From GCA-002050365 sp038235165 (lineage in GTDB: Bacteria > Acidobacteriota > Blastocatellia > Pyrinomonadales > Pyrinomonadaceae), in NCBI GenBank assembly GCA_038235165.1, contig JBBSUG010000024.1, positions 3,578 through 67,577 on the forward strand: 64,000 nt of DNA, written 5' to 3'. How positions within the stretch are numbered: position 1 is the stretch's first letter; each line of letters opens with the position of its first letter. The notes under the pieces are model-generated. The model was not told where the DNA came from and searched no databases. It saw nothing but the letters and a program-made list of their open reading frames with translations. The translations under genes and the position numbers were made by a program. Below are positions 6,971 to 14,744 of this stretch, piece by piece.

Positions 6971-8946
6971 TGAATAAAGACGGAATTGACGATCTACTCG
7001 GAAAATATGAAACCGATCACGGCGCAAAGACGGCAGTCGAAAAAGGACTGGAACTGATACTTACCGGCTCACAGCTTTTTAACGGCGAAATGCTGGCAAC
7101 GATCAGTACGGGCAAGATCACACTCGGAGCGGCGGCGGCAGACCGCAACAAATGCCGACTGACAGCAAAGACGGCGGACGGCGGCGCGGCGGCAATGGAT
7201 GTCTTCAACCCGGCAGATGCGGCGCGGCGCGAAAAGTTTATCAAACAAATCAACGATGTCGTTCAATTGTCCGACGATGAAAAAAGACAGATTGCCGCCG
7301 AACTGATAAATCTGGCAGACGCGGCGGACTCGATTTTCAAAGTCGGATCGGAAACGAAGTCGAAAAAAGCACAGGGCGAACCGGTTGAAGTGTCATTCAA
7401 GGTTCTGACAGACGGGCGCATCATTGAACAGATTCGCAGCGGGTTTGCGGTTTACAACCCGGAAACCGGCACACACGAAATCACGGATGCCGTCGAAGAC
7501 GCAGACGGCACAACTTACGCGCCGGTTGACGACGAACTTTTTACGAAACAAGGCGGCATTCAGCTTGCCGAACAACTAACCGAATACGGCACGGAAACGC
7601 AATTGATCGAAGATGTCGAAAAATATCTGTCTTCCTATCTCGATCTGAAACCGCTGTTTTTGAGATTGACGGCGTTTTATATTTTGTTCACTTACATTTT
7701 CGATTCAGATTCGATTCTCGAACTTTCATATTTGAACGCGACCGGCGACCCCGGCAGCGGCAAAAGTCGTTTCGGAATGACGGTTTGTTACGGCTCACAT
7801 CGCGGACTTTCGCTTGTCACGCCAAGTGCGGCAAGTCTTTACCGGATCGTTGATAAATTCAAGCCGACTTTGTTTCTTGACGAATTCAACTCCGATGCCA
7901 ACTCTGACGACGGCGCGGCAATCATTCAGATTCTAAATGCCGGCATTCAAAAGACAGCACAAATTCCCCGACAGTCCGCAACCGCTGACGGGAAATATAA
8001 AACAGAAATGTTTGATGCTTTTTGCCCGAAAATTATCGGTTCGCTTAAACAAAGCGCGTCGAATGCTTTCAACTCCAGATGTATCGAAATTCAAATGGAG
8101 CGAACGCAGCGGAATGATATTCCGCTGCGCCTTTCCCGGAAGCATTTAAGCGACGCGCTGAATATCCGTAACAAGTTGACGTTGTGGAGACTTCGGAACA
8201 TCTCAATTGACTTTGACACCCGACTTGACCGGGCGGAACGTGAATTGAGAGAAAGCGGAATTATGCCGCGCTCGATACAAATCAACATTCCGCTGTTCGC
8301 GCTGATCGTGGACGATAAATTGAAACGCGAATTCATTTCACTTCTGAAAGGGCGTGATGAAGTGTTGACCGATGAAAAACAGCGGACGTTTGACGGCGAA
8401 CTTATTCAAACGCTTCACACGATTCTTTTTGATGTCGAAGAAAGCGGCGCGGCGGTCTGGAGCGATCAAGTCGGCGGAACGCAACCGGCGGACGGCGAAC
8501 TTTGCGAACATTTACGAATCGAAAAAATAGTTTCGATGCTTAACGACGGACTAAACCAAAAAGACCATTTCAACAGCCGGTATATCGGAAAGAAAATCAG
8601 CAGTTTCGGTTTGAGATCGTCACAAATTCTGAGGAGAAAATCCGATTATCACAAAAAATCAGCCATTCGCTTTGACGCGCACCGGCTGAAAATAATATTC
8701 AAAAATTACGGCTTACCCACACCCGGCGATTTTCAATTAGACCAATTAGACCAAAACGCTAACATCAATATTGACAGCTACTTAACCCGGTCTAATGGGG
8801 AAACGAACGGAAACGGCAATCAAACGCCAATAGACCAAGCTAAACCCAATGGACACAGCACTAACAGCGATTGGTCTAATTGGTCTAATGAAAATACGGG
8901 AAACGGGGTGAAAGCGGCAAAAGTGTTAGTTGATGAGGTAATGTGA
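6970..8946 (+). CDS. Replicative helicase/ATPase of the element (SF3/D5-like)
   Basis: A 658-residue ATPase. The Walker A motif is GDPGSGKS near residue 259 and the Walker B motif is FLDEFNSD near residue 302. The spacing and the surrounding LNATGDPGSGKSRFG and KPTLFLDEF fit helicases of phage and plasmid replication modules. About 250 N-terminal residues precede the motor. The last 75 residues are low complexity (LDQLDQNAN, DWSNWSNEN) and coincide with repeated DNA motifs at 8736-8889, so this part may be shaped by DNA function. Together with the TOPRIM gene it forms the replication module. Confidence 0.75.
   Translation: MNKDGIDDLLGKYETDHGAKTAVEKGLELILTGSQLFNGEMLATISTGKITLGAAAADRNKCRLTAKTADGGAAAMDVFNPADAARREKFIKQINDVVQLSDDEKRQIAAELINLADAADSIFKVGSETKSKKAQGEPVEVSFKVLTDGRIIEQIRSGFAVYNPETGTHEITDAVEDADGTTYAPVDDELFTKQGGIQLAEQLTEYGTETQLIEDVEKYLSSYLDLKPLFLRLTAFYILFTYIFDSDSILELSYLNATGDPGSGKSRFGMTVCYGSHRGLSLVTPSAASLYRIVDKFKPTLFLDEFNSDANSDDGAAIIQILNAGIQKTAQIPRQSATADGKYKTEMFDAFCPKIIGSLKQSASNAFNSRCIEIQMERTQRNDIPLRLSRKHLSDALNIRNKLTLWRLRNISIDFDTRLDRAERELRESGIMPRSIQINIPLFALIVDDKLKREFISLLKGRDEVLTDEKQRTFDGELIQTLHTILFDVEESGAAVWSDQVGGTQPADGELCEHLRIEKIVSMLNDGLNQKDHFNSRYIGKKISSFGLRSSQILRRKSDYHKKSAIRFDAHRLKIIFKNYGLPTPGDFQLDQLDQNANINIDSYLTRSNGETNGNGNQTPIDQAKPNGHSTNSDWSNWSNENTGNGVKAAKVLVDEVM
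8736..8889. repeat. Iteron-like cluster, candidate replication origin
   Basis: Six copies of a 9-bp motif lie within 154 bp at the 3' end of the helicase gene. There are two tandem ATTAGACCA copies (8736, 8745), one CGGTCTAAT (8788), one AATAGACCA (8829), and two tandem TGGTCTAAT copies (8872, 8881). The outer pairs face each other symmetrically. In staphylococcal pathogenicity islands the origin is made of short iterons close to the rep gene, which is the analogy used here. The function is inferred. Confidence 0.5.
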
Positions 8947-9233
8947 TGAACCAAAAAACACAAAAGAAACAATTGAACCGGCAGCTTCAAGATTACGGAG
9001 AATGGTTATTCTCCGAACTTAAAAAGCAGGGCATTGATCTTGAAGTTGTCGGAAACGGTTTGCGCGTCAAAGGCGAAATCACGGCGGCGCAAAAAGAGTT
9101 TATCCGTATCTGGAAACGGCAATTGATCGAAGCCGCATCGCCGAAATGCCGAAACTGCAATTTAGCGATGGATTTAATTGAAGACGGCAAACTTTGGTTT
9201 TGTCCGGTTGGCTGTGAAAGCAGGGAAAAATAA
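8946..9233 (+). CDS. Small zinc-finger protein of the element
   Basis: Starting at ATG 8946, which overlaps the helicase stop as TGATG, the 95-residue protein has an N-terminal charged helical part and a C-terminal CRNC...CPVGC zinc cluster in a short hairpin. The segment RVKGEITAAQKEFIRIWKRQLIEA is reminiscent of small TubC-like or primase-associated helical domains, but this is not a firm match. Tight coupling to the helicase suggests an accessory replication role. Confidence 0.5.
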   Translation: MNQKTQKKQLNRQLQDYGEWLFSELKKQGIDLEVVGNGLRVKGEITAAQKEFIRIWKRQLIEAASPKCRNCNLAMDLIEDGKLWFCPVGCESREK

Positions 9234-9236
9234 TTT

Positions 9237-9410
9237 ATGAATACCGAATTTACAACGATGCTTTACGACCGCAAACACTTGGTTATCCGAAACGAAGCAG
9301 ACCGAAACCCGCTGGTAATTTGCGAATGTTACTTGCTCGAATCCGCCGAAACGATCTGCGCGGCGTTAATTGAACTGGAAAAACAAAAAGGAGAAAAAAC
9401 TAATGACTAA
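9237..9410 (+). CDS. Small hypothetical protein (57 aa)
   Basis: An ATG at 9237, three bases after the previous stop, opens 57 codons beginning MNTEFTTMLYDRKHL and ending in GEKTND. The frame overlaps the next gene by 8 bp, as is usual in this element. Codon use resembles its neighbours. No motif was recognised. It fills what would otherwise be a gap in a tightly packed operon, which is the main support for it being a gene. Confidence 0.55.
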   Translation: MNTEFTTMLYDRKHLVIRNEADRNPLVICECYLLESAETICAALIELEKQKGEKTND

Positions 9411-9981
9411 CGAAACGAAACAACAAATAAAAGAAAACGAAATAACCGTCAATCGCTGGAAGGCGGAAAGACTTGCCAAAATTCTAAATCAAAGCGTCGT
9501 TTTGCCCGACAACACGGCACAGGCTTTTTATAAAATAGTCGGTGAATTTACTGAAGGTTTCAGAATTGAAACCCTGCGCGAAAAGATGGATGCGGAAATG
9601 CCGAAACTTTGGGATTTTATGCCGCTGCCGAAAAATGAAGACGAATGGACGGAGTATTTCAATGATTTACTAACCGACTGTGCGGCTCAAGAATGTCTGA
9701 CGATAAAAGAGGTCTGGCAGATAATCGGATACGACCCGGCAGAATTTGAGAAACTGCGCGGCAACGGCTTTTCCTTTGTTGAGGCGTTTGGCGAATTGCA
9801 TTTGAAGGAAACCGCCGAACAGACGGACGCGCGAACAAAAAACCTTGCACCCGAACAGTGTCAAGAACGGATTGAACACGCGGTAAATCAGTGGCGGGAA
9901 GGTCAAAAAGAGGTTTCGAGACTGCAAAACAACGCATTTAATAAGTTTGGCGTGAACATCCGTTTAGAGAACGGATTATAG
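9403..9981 (+). CDS. Hypothetical element protein
   Basis: I choose ATG 9403 because AAGGAG lies just ahead of it; an upstream ATG at 9370 lacks this. The 192-residue product is acidic and helical with no transmembrane segments. It contains the acidic patch NEDEWTEYFNDLL, followed by ECLTIKEVWQIIGYDPAEF. No known domain was recognised. It is the last gene of the replication-side run before the packaging genes, with 70 bp to the next start. Confidence 0.5.
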   Translation: MTNETKQQIKENEITVNRWKAERLAKILNQSVVLPDNTAQAFYKIVGEFTEGFRIETLREKMDAEMPKLWDFMPLPKNEDEWTEYFNDLLTDCAAQECLTIKEVWQIIGYDPAEFEKLRGNGFSFVEAFGELHLKETAEQTDARTKNLAPEQCQERIEHAVNQWREGQKEVSRLQNNAFNKFGVNIRLENGL

Positions 9982-10051
9982 GAATAGTCGGAGCAAGGCT
10001 TAACCAATAAAACGCGCTCAAATCGAAGGCGAAACGGACGGAATAACTCAA

Positions 10052-10486
10052 ATGGCAGAAAACACGAAAACAAACGGCGAACAGACGGCGAACCGGCAAA
10101 CAAACGGCACATTTGCGCCCGGTCACAAACTCGGCAAACGGTTTCAGAAAGGCGAAACGGGCAACAAAAACGGACGACCGAAAATCACGAAATTGACCGA
10201 CGCACTCCGGGAACAACTCGCCGAAGCCGCCCCGGACGCGCCCGAAGAAACGATTGCCGAAGTGATCGCGCGGGCATTGATTCGGGAAGCGAAATCCGGC
10301 AACGTGCAGGCGATTCGGGAAATCGCCGACCGCACCGAAGGCAAACCGAAACAGGCGATTGATGTTGACTTTCAAATTTCGGACTGGCGAACGATGGCGA
10401 AAAATTATTCATTAACGGAAAACGATGTTATCAGAGAAGCAAAATTACTCATTGCAGAATCCGCTGCTGATTCAAGCGGCGAATAA
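10052..10486 (+). CDS. DUF5681 protein, small-terminase-like
   Basis: A 144-residue protein with the DUF5681 signature: FAPGHKLGKRFQKGETGNKN, followed by a helix with IAEVIARALIREAKSGN and AIREIADRTEGKPKQ. This family is usually encoded directly upstream of large terminases and is thought to act as the DNA-recognising small subunit. That fits here, since the ATPase gene overlaps its end by 62 bp. In satellites such a subunit could redirect helper packaging. The role is inferred from position and family. Confidence 0.75.
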   Translation: MAENTKTNGEQTANRQTNGTFAPGHKLGKRFQKGETGNKNGRPKITKLTDALREQLAEAAPDAPEETIAEVIARALIREAKSGNVQAIREIADRTEGKPKQAIDVDFQISDWRTMAKNYSLTENDVIREAKLLIAESAADSSGE

Positions 10487-11246
10487 CGCAATCAAAAAAC
10501 GGATTGACCGGGAAAGAGGCGATGCCGTGTTGATGGCGGAACGCGCAGGGATTATCCCCGACCCGTGGCAAGCCGACCTTTTGCGGTCCGACGCGAAGCA
10601 AATGGTTTTGAACTGTTCGCGGCAAAGCGGCAAATCAACGGTTAGTTCGGTGTTGACGATTCACCAGGGGATTTATAAAGACAATTCGCTAAGTCTGCTG
10701 CTGTCGCCGTCGCTTCGTCAATCGCAGGAATTATTCCGCAAAGTGCAGACGGTTTACAACAATCTGCATTCGCCGATGATTCCGCAAACAACCGACGAAT
10801 CAGCATTGAGAATGCAGTTTGACAACGGTTCGCGCATTATCGCACTGCCGGGAACGGAAGCGACGATCAGAGGTTTCAGCGATGTTGACTTACTGATTAT
10901 TGACGAAGCATCAAGAGTGTCGGACGCTCTGTACCAAAGTGTCAGACCGATGCTTGCCGTGTCCGGCGGGCGCATCATTCTACTGTCAACGCCGTTCGGC
11001 AAACGCGGTTTCTTTCATCAGGAATGGACGGAAGGCGAAGACTGGCAGCGCGTGAAAATTACCGCCGACGAATGCCCGCGCATTGATCAGGGATGGTTAG
11101 AGCGCGAACGGAAAATGATCGGCGATTGGTGGTTTTTGCAGGAGTATTTCTGCGAATTTGTTGAAACAAACGATCAGGTTTTTAGCTACGACGATATTCA
11201 AGCGGCAATCAGCGACGATCTCGAACCGCTTTTCCCAATGGAGTAA
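10425..11246 (+). CDS. Terminase large subunit, ATPase half
   Basis: The 273-residue chain is the packaging motor domain: a Walker A-like CSRQSGKST at residues 64-72, Walker B LLIIDEAS with D160 and E161, and a coupling segment RIILLSTPFGKRG. It ends right after FEWVETND-like sequence and PLFPME, where the nuclease domain would begin in a full-length terminase of roughly 450-500 residues. That domain is in the next gene in a different frame. Either the terminase is naturally two-piece or an ancestral fusion was split. Confidence 0.82.
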   Translation: MLSEKQNYSLQNPLLIQAANNAIKKRIDRERGDAVLMAERAGIIPDPWQADLLRSDAKQMVLNCSRQSGKSTVSSVLTIHQGIYKDNSLSLLLSPSLRQSQELFRKVQTVYNNLHSPMIPQTTDESALRMQFDNGSRIIALPGTEATIRGFSDVDLLIIDEASRVSDALYQSVRPMLAVSGGRIILLSTPFGKRGFFHQEWTEGEDWQRVKITADECPRIDQGWLERERKMIGDWWFLQEYFCEFVETNDQVFSYDDIQAAISDDLEPLFPME

Positions 11247-11256
11247 AACAACAAAA

Positions 11257-11943
11257 ATGATAAACAGCCGATACGAAGACGAACAAACAACAAAAACCGA
11301 AAAATCACTATTTATCGGTTTGGACTTGGGTCAAGCGCAAGATTTTTCTGCGCTCGGGATTGTCGAATGCGTCCGGTCAACTACGACTTACGACGAAACA
11401 TTCGACATCACAGCGTTAAACTGCATTCATTTGCAGCGGTGGCAGCTTCGCACACCATACCCGGCAATCGTCGCCGACGTGGTGAAAATGGTCAACGGGT
11501 TGAAACCGTTTCAATCGCCGGATTATAAACCCGTCTTAGCCATTGACGCGACGGGCGTCGGTGCGCCGGTGGTGGATTTATTCAAACGCGAAACGATCAA
11601 CGCCGAACTAAAGCCGATTCAAATTGTCGGCGGCGCGAACGTGTCCGAAGAATTCGGCACAACCCGCGTACCGAAACGCGATTTAGTCAGCGTCGTGCAA
11701 GTTGCGCTGCAAAGCAAAACTTTGAAAATCAGCGGCAAACTTCCCGAAGCCGCGACGCTTTCGCGGGAACTGGAAAACTTCACAGTCAAAATCACGGATG
11801 CGGCGAACGACGTGTACGGCGCGTGGCGCGAAGGAACGCACGACGATTTGGTGCTTGCCGTCGCCTTGGCTCTGTGGACGGCAAACAAAACACCGTTTCG
11901 AATAACGGAGCGGTCAAAGCAACTTTTCAGCAGCTTAGTTTAA
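11257..11943 (+). CDS. Terminase large subunit, nuclease half
   Basis: The 228-residue product has an RNase H-like fold typical of terminase nuclease domains: LFIGLDLGQAQDF with D23, LAIDATGVGAPV with D97, and a final GTHDDLVLAVALAL with paired Asp near residues 194-197. I use ATG 11257, 10 bp after the ATPase stop, with GGAG upstream; a longer in-frame start at 11158 would overlap the ATPase gene by 89 bp. All three acidic sites remain, so it could cut DNA at the start and end of packaging. Confidence 0.8.
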   Translation: MINSRYEDEQTTKTEKSLFIGLDLGQAQDFSALGIVECVRSTTTYDETFDITALNCIHLQRWQLRTPYPAIVADVVKMVNGLKPFQSPDYKPVLAIDATGVGAPVVDLFKRETINAELKPIQIVGGANVSEEFGTTRVPKRDLVSVVQVALQSKTLKISGKLPEAATLSRELENFTVKITDAANDVYGAWREGTHDDLVLAVALALWTANKTPFRITERSKQLFSSLV

Positions 11944-12046
11944 TACAAGATGCAAATGAGTTTGTGGCAAATTTTTGTTACAAACACCAACAACCAACCA
12001 ACCGGCGAACGCGCCGAAATTTAGAAAATTTAGGGAGAAAAGACAA

Positions 12047-12223
12047 ATGGCAGAAGAAGCAACAAATAATAGTATCTATGACAAGATTCGCGCCGCCGCC
12101 GTCGAAAGGCGAAATGCGCGAACCAAAGAAAAAGAAAAAGCCGACGAATTTCTTGCCCGGGCAAGAAACAGCGAAACCCCGCTTAACGAAGTAAACCGAA
12201 GAATGAGAGGAGAAAACAAATAA
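12047..12223 (+). CDS. Small charged protein (58 aa)
   Basis: Starting at ATG 12047, after a clear AGGGAG ribosome site, the product is 58 residues, very rich in Arg, Lys and Glu, and predicted helical (AAAVERRNARTKEKEKADEF). It overlaps the next gene by one base. No domain was recognised. Upstream in-frame ATG 11975 lacks a ribosome site. Position behind the terminase suggests a head-completion or scaffold-like helper, which is a guess. Confidence 0.5.
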   Translation: MAEEATNNSIYDKIRAAAVERRNARTKEKEKADEFLARARNSETPLNEVNRRMRGENK

Positions 12224-12873
12224 TGAAAGCACTTGAGATTAAATCCGAAATTGATAAGACACAATCAAGAATCGCAGAACTGGAAACGGAACGGGAACAG
12301 CAGACAGCAACCGTTGAAGCGGCTGAAAAATCATACATTAACGGCAAGGCGGACATTGCCAAACTCAATGACGCGCAGGGCAAGCTAAGCCTCTATGAGC
12401 GCACTATTGAGTCATTACGGGCAACTTATCAAAGGTTAAAATCTGCTTTTGAAAGTCAGTCGGAAGTTGAAACCCGACGCGAACAAATAAAGCAAATGAC
12501 GGCAGCGGCGAACGAAGTCGGACCGCTTGTTAATAACTACTTAAAAACTAGAGATGAATTTCACGAAATTGTGAAAGGCTACGCTGAAAGGCTAATTGCC
12601 GAAGGTGAAATGTATCGAAGCAAGCAAGCGCAGTATCGTCAGATCGTCGGAGAATTAGAGCCAACTGCCGAAGAAATCCAAACAACCGGGCTTGACCAGC
12701 AAACATTAACGAGAGCGGGCGCGACTTACTTCAACCATCCGCCGCTTGAATACGGCGAACCGATTCAGCTTGCCGAAAATCTGCTTGCCGCAAAAACTAA
12801 CAAAGCGGAGCAGGCAAAAAGAGCGGCGGCATTTAGGGAAGCAAGCGCGAAGGCAATTCACAGTAACTTTTAA
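12223..12873 (+). CDS. Coiled-coil protein of the element
   Basis: A 216-residue, strongly helical protein. The first 130 residues look like a long coiled coil (IDKTQSRIAELETEREQQ, KLSLYERTIESLRATYQRLK). The C-terminal part, from about residue 140, has a different composition with a short YFNHPPLEYGEP segment. No transmembrane helix is visible. In phages, coiled-coil proteins after the terminase are often scaffolds or structural helpers, but no family was recognised here. Confidence 0.5.
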   Translation: MKALEIKSEIDKTQSRIAELETEREQQTATVEAAEKSYINGKADIAKLNDAQGKLSLYERTIESLRATYQRLKSAFESQSEVETRREQIKQMTAAANEVGPLVNNYLKTRDEFHEIVKGYAERLIAEGEMYRSKQAQYRQIVGELEPTAEEIQTTGLDQQTLTRAGATYFNHPPLEYGEPIQLAENLLAAKTNKAEQAKRAAAFREASAKAIHSNF

Positions 12874-12898
12874 GCAAAAATAAGGAGACAAGACAACT

Positions 12899-13336
12899 AT
12901 GACGCAGGAAGAAATACAAATACAAAATGCACAAAATGCACAGGACATTATCACGCTCGATTATCCGAAATGGAGTTTTCAACAAAGACGGGCGAACCGC
13001 TCCGACGATCACGGACTCTGGCAGCAGGAACGCGACCGGGTGCTTTCCCGGCAGCAAATTGACAACCAATCCGCCAAAAGCAGTTATCTTGCCGATCTTG
13101 AAGCGAAACGGGCGGACAAACGCGCCGAACACGAAGCCGAACTTGACCGGCAGCTAGAACCGCAAAAGCAGACAATGATGCGCGACTGGATGGCAAACCA
13201 TCCGGGCAAAACAGCCGCCGACTTTGAAAAGGATGCCTGGACGCATTTAAGGCAAAATTTAGTCGAACAGCGTGAAAGTGAAATGACACGGGCGACCATC
13301 GAAAGCGAACGGGCAAGCGGTAGATACTCGCTGTAA
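12899..13336 (+). CDS. Hypothetical charged helical protein
   Basis: A 145-residue protein following a well-placed AAGGAGA site. It is Gln/Arg/Glu-rich and helical (DLEAKRADKRAEHEAELDRQ), with DWMANHPGKTAADFEKDAW near residue 100. It is the last rightward gene of the packaging-side run, and a clear terminator hairpin follows at 13449-13478. No domain was recognised. It completes the set of two helical proteins that follow the terminase. Confidence 0.5.
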   Translation: MTQEEIQIQNAQNAQDIITLDYPKWSFQQRRANRSDDHGLWQQERDRVLSRQQIDNQSAKSSYLADLEAKRADKRAEHEAELDRQLEPQKQTMMRDWMANHPGKTAADFEKDAWTHLRQNLVEQRESEMTRATIESERASGRYSL

Positions 13337-13448
13337 ATTATCGCAGCGCAAAAAATAAAATAGCCGTCGTCATTACTTTGCCGGTAAATAAATTATCTTT
13401 TACCCCGGCAATTCATACCAAAACGACCGCTATGTTACCCCCGACGAA

Positions 13449-13478
13449 AAAGCCGCAAGCGTAAAAACTTGCGGCTTT
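13449..13478. terminator. Bidirectional intrinsic terminator in the element
   Basis: AAAGCCGCAAG (13449-13459) pairs perfectly with CTTGCGGCTTT (13468-13478) around an 8-base loop. T and A tracts flank both sides. It separates the rightward packaging genes from three leftward small genes. Confidence 0.75.
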
Positions 13479-13486
13479 ATATTTCC

Positions 13487-13500
13487 GTTCCAATTGGAAC
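13487..13500. promoter_or_regulatory. 14-bp perfect palindrome between convergent operons
   Basis: GTTCCAATTGGAAC is a perfect dyad just beyond the terminator and immediately before the stop of the leftward 79-residue gene. It could bind a dimeric protein, but its position between 3' ends makes a transcriptional operator less likely. Confidence 0.25.
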
Positions 13501-13505
13501 GCTTT

Positions 13506-13745
13506 CTAAGTATGGTGTTTCAAGAATTTCTTTTTGAACCCGGTGAAAAACTTTTTAATTCGCGGATTGCCCGCCGCATAATCAATAATCGAATTGATTT
13601 CTTTAATAACTTCCTTGCTGTTCACCGCATATCTTGTCTGACAGTCAGCAAGATAATTGACGATCCCAGTTTCCTGTTCGGCGGTCAAATTAACGGTTTC
13701 GGTTTTAGCAGTATCGGCTGCAATCGGTTCAATATTTGTAGTCAT
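13506..13745 (-). CDS. Small hypothetical element protein (79 aa)
   Basis: A 79-residue product, mostly helical, with acidic N-terminal and basic C-terminal parts (IKKFFTGFKKKFLKHH). The ATG at 13745 follows an AGGAGAATAA ribosome site on the minus strand. No family was recognised. It is the last of three leftward small genes that share a promoter region with the XRE repressor, an arrangement like early or lysogeny-associated genes of temperate phages. Confidence 0.5.
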   Translation of the reverse strand: MTTNIEPIAADTAKTETVNLTAEQETGIVNYLADCQTRYAVNSKEVIKEINSIIDYAAGNPRIKKFFTGFKKKFLKHHT

Positions 13746-13832
13746 TTTATGTTATTCTCCTATGTGTGAATCAAATCATTCGTGGTTTGAAAGAGAGGCT
13801 TAGGTTGCTGTAACTTCCTAAGCCTTTCGTTT

Positions 13833-14147
13833 TTATTTAGTTCGTTCGATGTAGATTGCACAGAGCCGCGCGGCGGCGCGATGGCGGCACGGGAAGCCGT
13901 TTGCAAACGCTTTGCACTGACAAGTTCCGTTTGCCGTATAAATCTCGCTGGAAGTATCCGACATCATTAAAAGACTGTGTGAGTCGTGATCGTATGTCAT
14001 ATACGGATTCGATTCAATTTCGACCGTTGCCTTGGCAATCGCGTTAATCCATCGTTGCCCGTTTTTCGATGCCGGGTTGATCTTTGCGATAGATTCGGCG
14101 GCAATTTGTCCTAAAACTTCGTGGTTGATCGTTGAAAATGTGTTCAT
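13833..14147 (-). CDS. SWIM zinc-finger-like small protein
   Basis: A 104-residue protein whose C-terminal part has CQCKAFANGFPCRHRAAARL, matching the CxC...CxH pattern of the SWIM zinc finger, a domain that binds DNA or protein. The first 50 residues are helical (GQIAAESIAKINPASKNG). Stand-alone SWIM proteins of this size appear in mobile elements. It is the middle of three leftward genes. A role in DNA-level control of the element is plausible but not shown. Confidence 0.65.
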   Translation of the reverse strand: MNTFSTINHEVLGQIAAESIAKINPASKNGQRWINAIAKATVEIESNPYMTYDHDSHSLLMMSDTSSEIYTANGTCQCKAFANGFPCRHRAAARLCAIYIERTK

Positions 14148-14218
14148 TGTTTTATTCCGTCCTTATTCGAGTTGGTGTTTCTACAAGTGCGGATTCCGCA
14201 CTTGTAGAGGGTTTATGT

Positions 14219-14377
14219 TTAGTTGGCGTTGATGATTCGTTTGGCTTGTTTGAGAGCGTCACCGGTGAACTTATGCGCCCAAACTGATACGCCGTCCGCA
14301 TCGTTGATAAATATTTGTCTGCCGTTGTAGCTTTCAAATACCGTGACTGTGTAACCTTTGTATGTAAAATTTTTCAT
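14219..14377 (-). CDS. Small hypothetical protein (52 aa)
   Basis: An ATG at 14377, preceded by CGGAG at a good distance, opens a 52-codon frame that starts MKNFTYKGYTVTVFESYN and ends KQAKRIINAN. The alternation of beta-type and helical segments looks like a real small domain. It is the first gene of the leftward operon, next to the repeat-filled control region. No family was recognised. Confidence 0.6.
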   Translation of the reverse strand: MKNFTYKGYTVTVFESYNGRQIFINDADGVSVWAHKFTGDALKQAKRIINAN

Positions 14378-14424
14378 CGTTGCTAACTCCGTTTTTTAGA
14401 TTCGCTAATTTCTTAACTTCACTA

Positions 14425-14454
14425 ATAATACTATTCTTTAGGGATAGCTATCAA
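14425..14454 (-). promoter_or_regulatory. Leftward promoter of the small-gene operon
   Basis: On the minus strand TTGATA (plus 14449-14454) and TATTAT (plus 14425-14430) are separated by 18 bp. One of the five 11-bp repeats (14433-14443) lies between the two hexamers, so repression by repeat binding would be direct. Confidence 0.55.
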
Positions 14455-14525
14455 GTCTTTAAGAATGATTTTAATTCTTTAGGGCTACTTTTTTATTCTT
14501 TATTGCACTTATATTATTCTTAGGG
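14433..14525. promoter_or_regulatory. Operator array: five ATTCTTTAGGG-type repeats at about 21-bp spacing
   Basis: Copies begin at 14433 (ATTCTTTAGGG), 14454 (AGTCTTTAAGA, diverged), 14474 (ATTCTTTAGGG), 14495 (ATTCTTTATTG) and 14516 (ATTCTTAGGG). Spacings are 21, 20, 21 and 21 bp, two helical turns, so all copies face one side of the DNA. They cover both divergent promoters. The layout resembles the multi-operator switch regions of temperate phages. Confidence 0.65.
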
Positions 14526-14531
14526 TATGAT
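14503..14531 (+). promoter_or_regulatory. Promoter of the XRE repressor gene, probably leaderless
   Basis: TTGCAC (14503-14508) and TATGAT (14526-14531) are spaced by 17 bp. Transcription should start near 14538, while the ATG is at 14540. No ribosome site lies ahead of this ATG, so the mRNA is probably leaderless. Two of the 11-bp repeats overlap this promoter, consistent with autoregulation. Confidence 0.6.
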
Positions 14532-14539
14532 TGTAAAGT

Positions 14540-14740
14540 ATGAACAGTGGTGAACTTAAAAAAAGGCGTGTAAGCATTGGATTAACGCAGGCAGGGCTGG
14601 CTGAAAAAATTGGGGTTGTTCCGAATACGGTTTCCCGGTATGAAACTGATTCGCTCGAAATTCCTATTTATATGGAATTAGTTTTAGAGGCTCTGGAAAG
14701 TCGGAAAATAAAACAGCTTCAAGCGACATCTGAAAAATAA
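14540..14740 (+). CDS. XRE-family HTH repressor
   Basis: A 66-residue Cro/CI-like DNA-binding protein: LKKRRVSIGLTQAGLAEKIG followed by VVPNTVSRYETDSLEIP covers a complete helix-turn-helix domain with no extra oligomerisation domain. It is divergent from three small leftward genes, and its own promoter lies inside the repeat array, so it most likely binds those repeats and controls the switch. A 60-residue membrane protein gene follows after 4 bp. Confidence 0.85.
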   Translation: MNSGELKKRRVSIGLTQAGLAEKIGVVPNTVSRYETDSLEIPIYMELVLEALESRKIKQLQATSEK

Positions 14741-14744
14741 ATAT

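Noticed and set aside
8736..8889. CRISPR array
   Set aside because: The units are 9 bp and in both orientations without regular spacers, so an iteron cluster fits better; no CRISPR array was seen in the window.
11158..11256. Longer start for the terminase nuclease gene
   Set aside because: It would overlap the ATPase gene by 89 bp, and the added residues do not look like terminase sequence.
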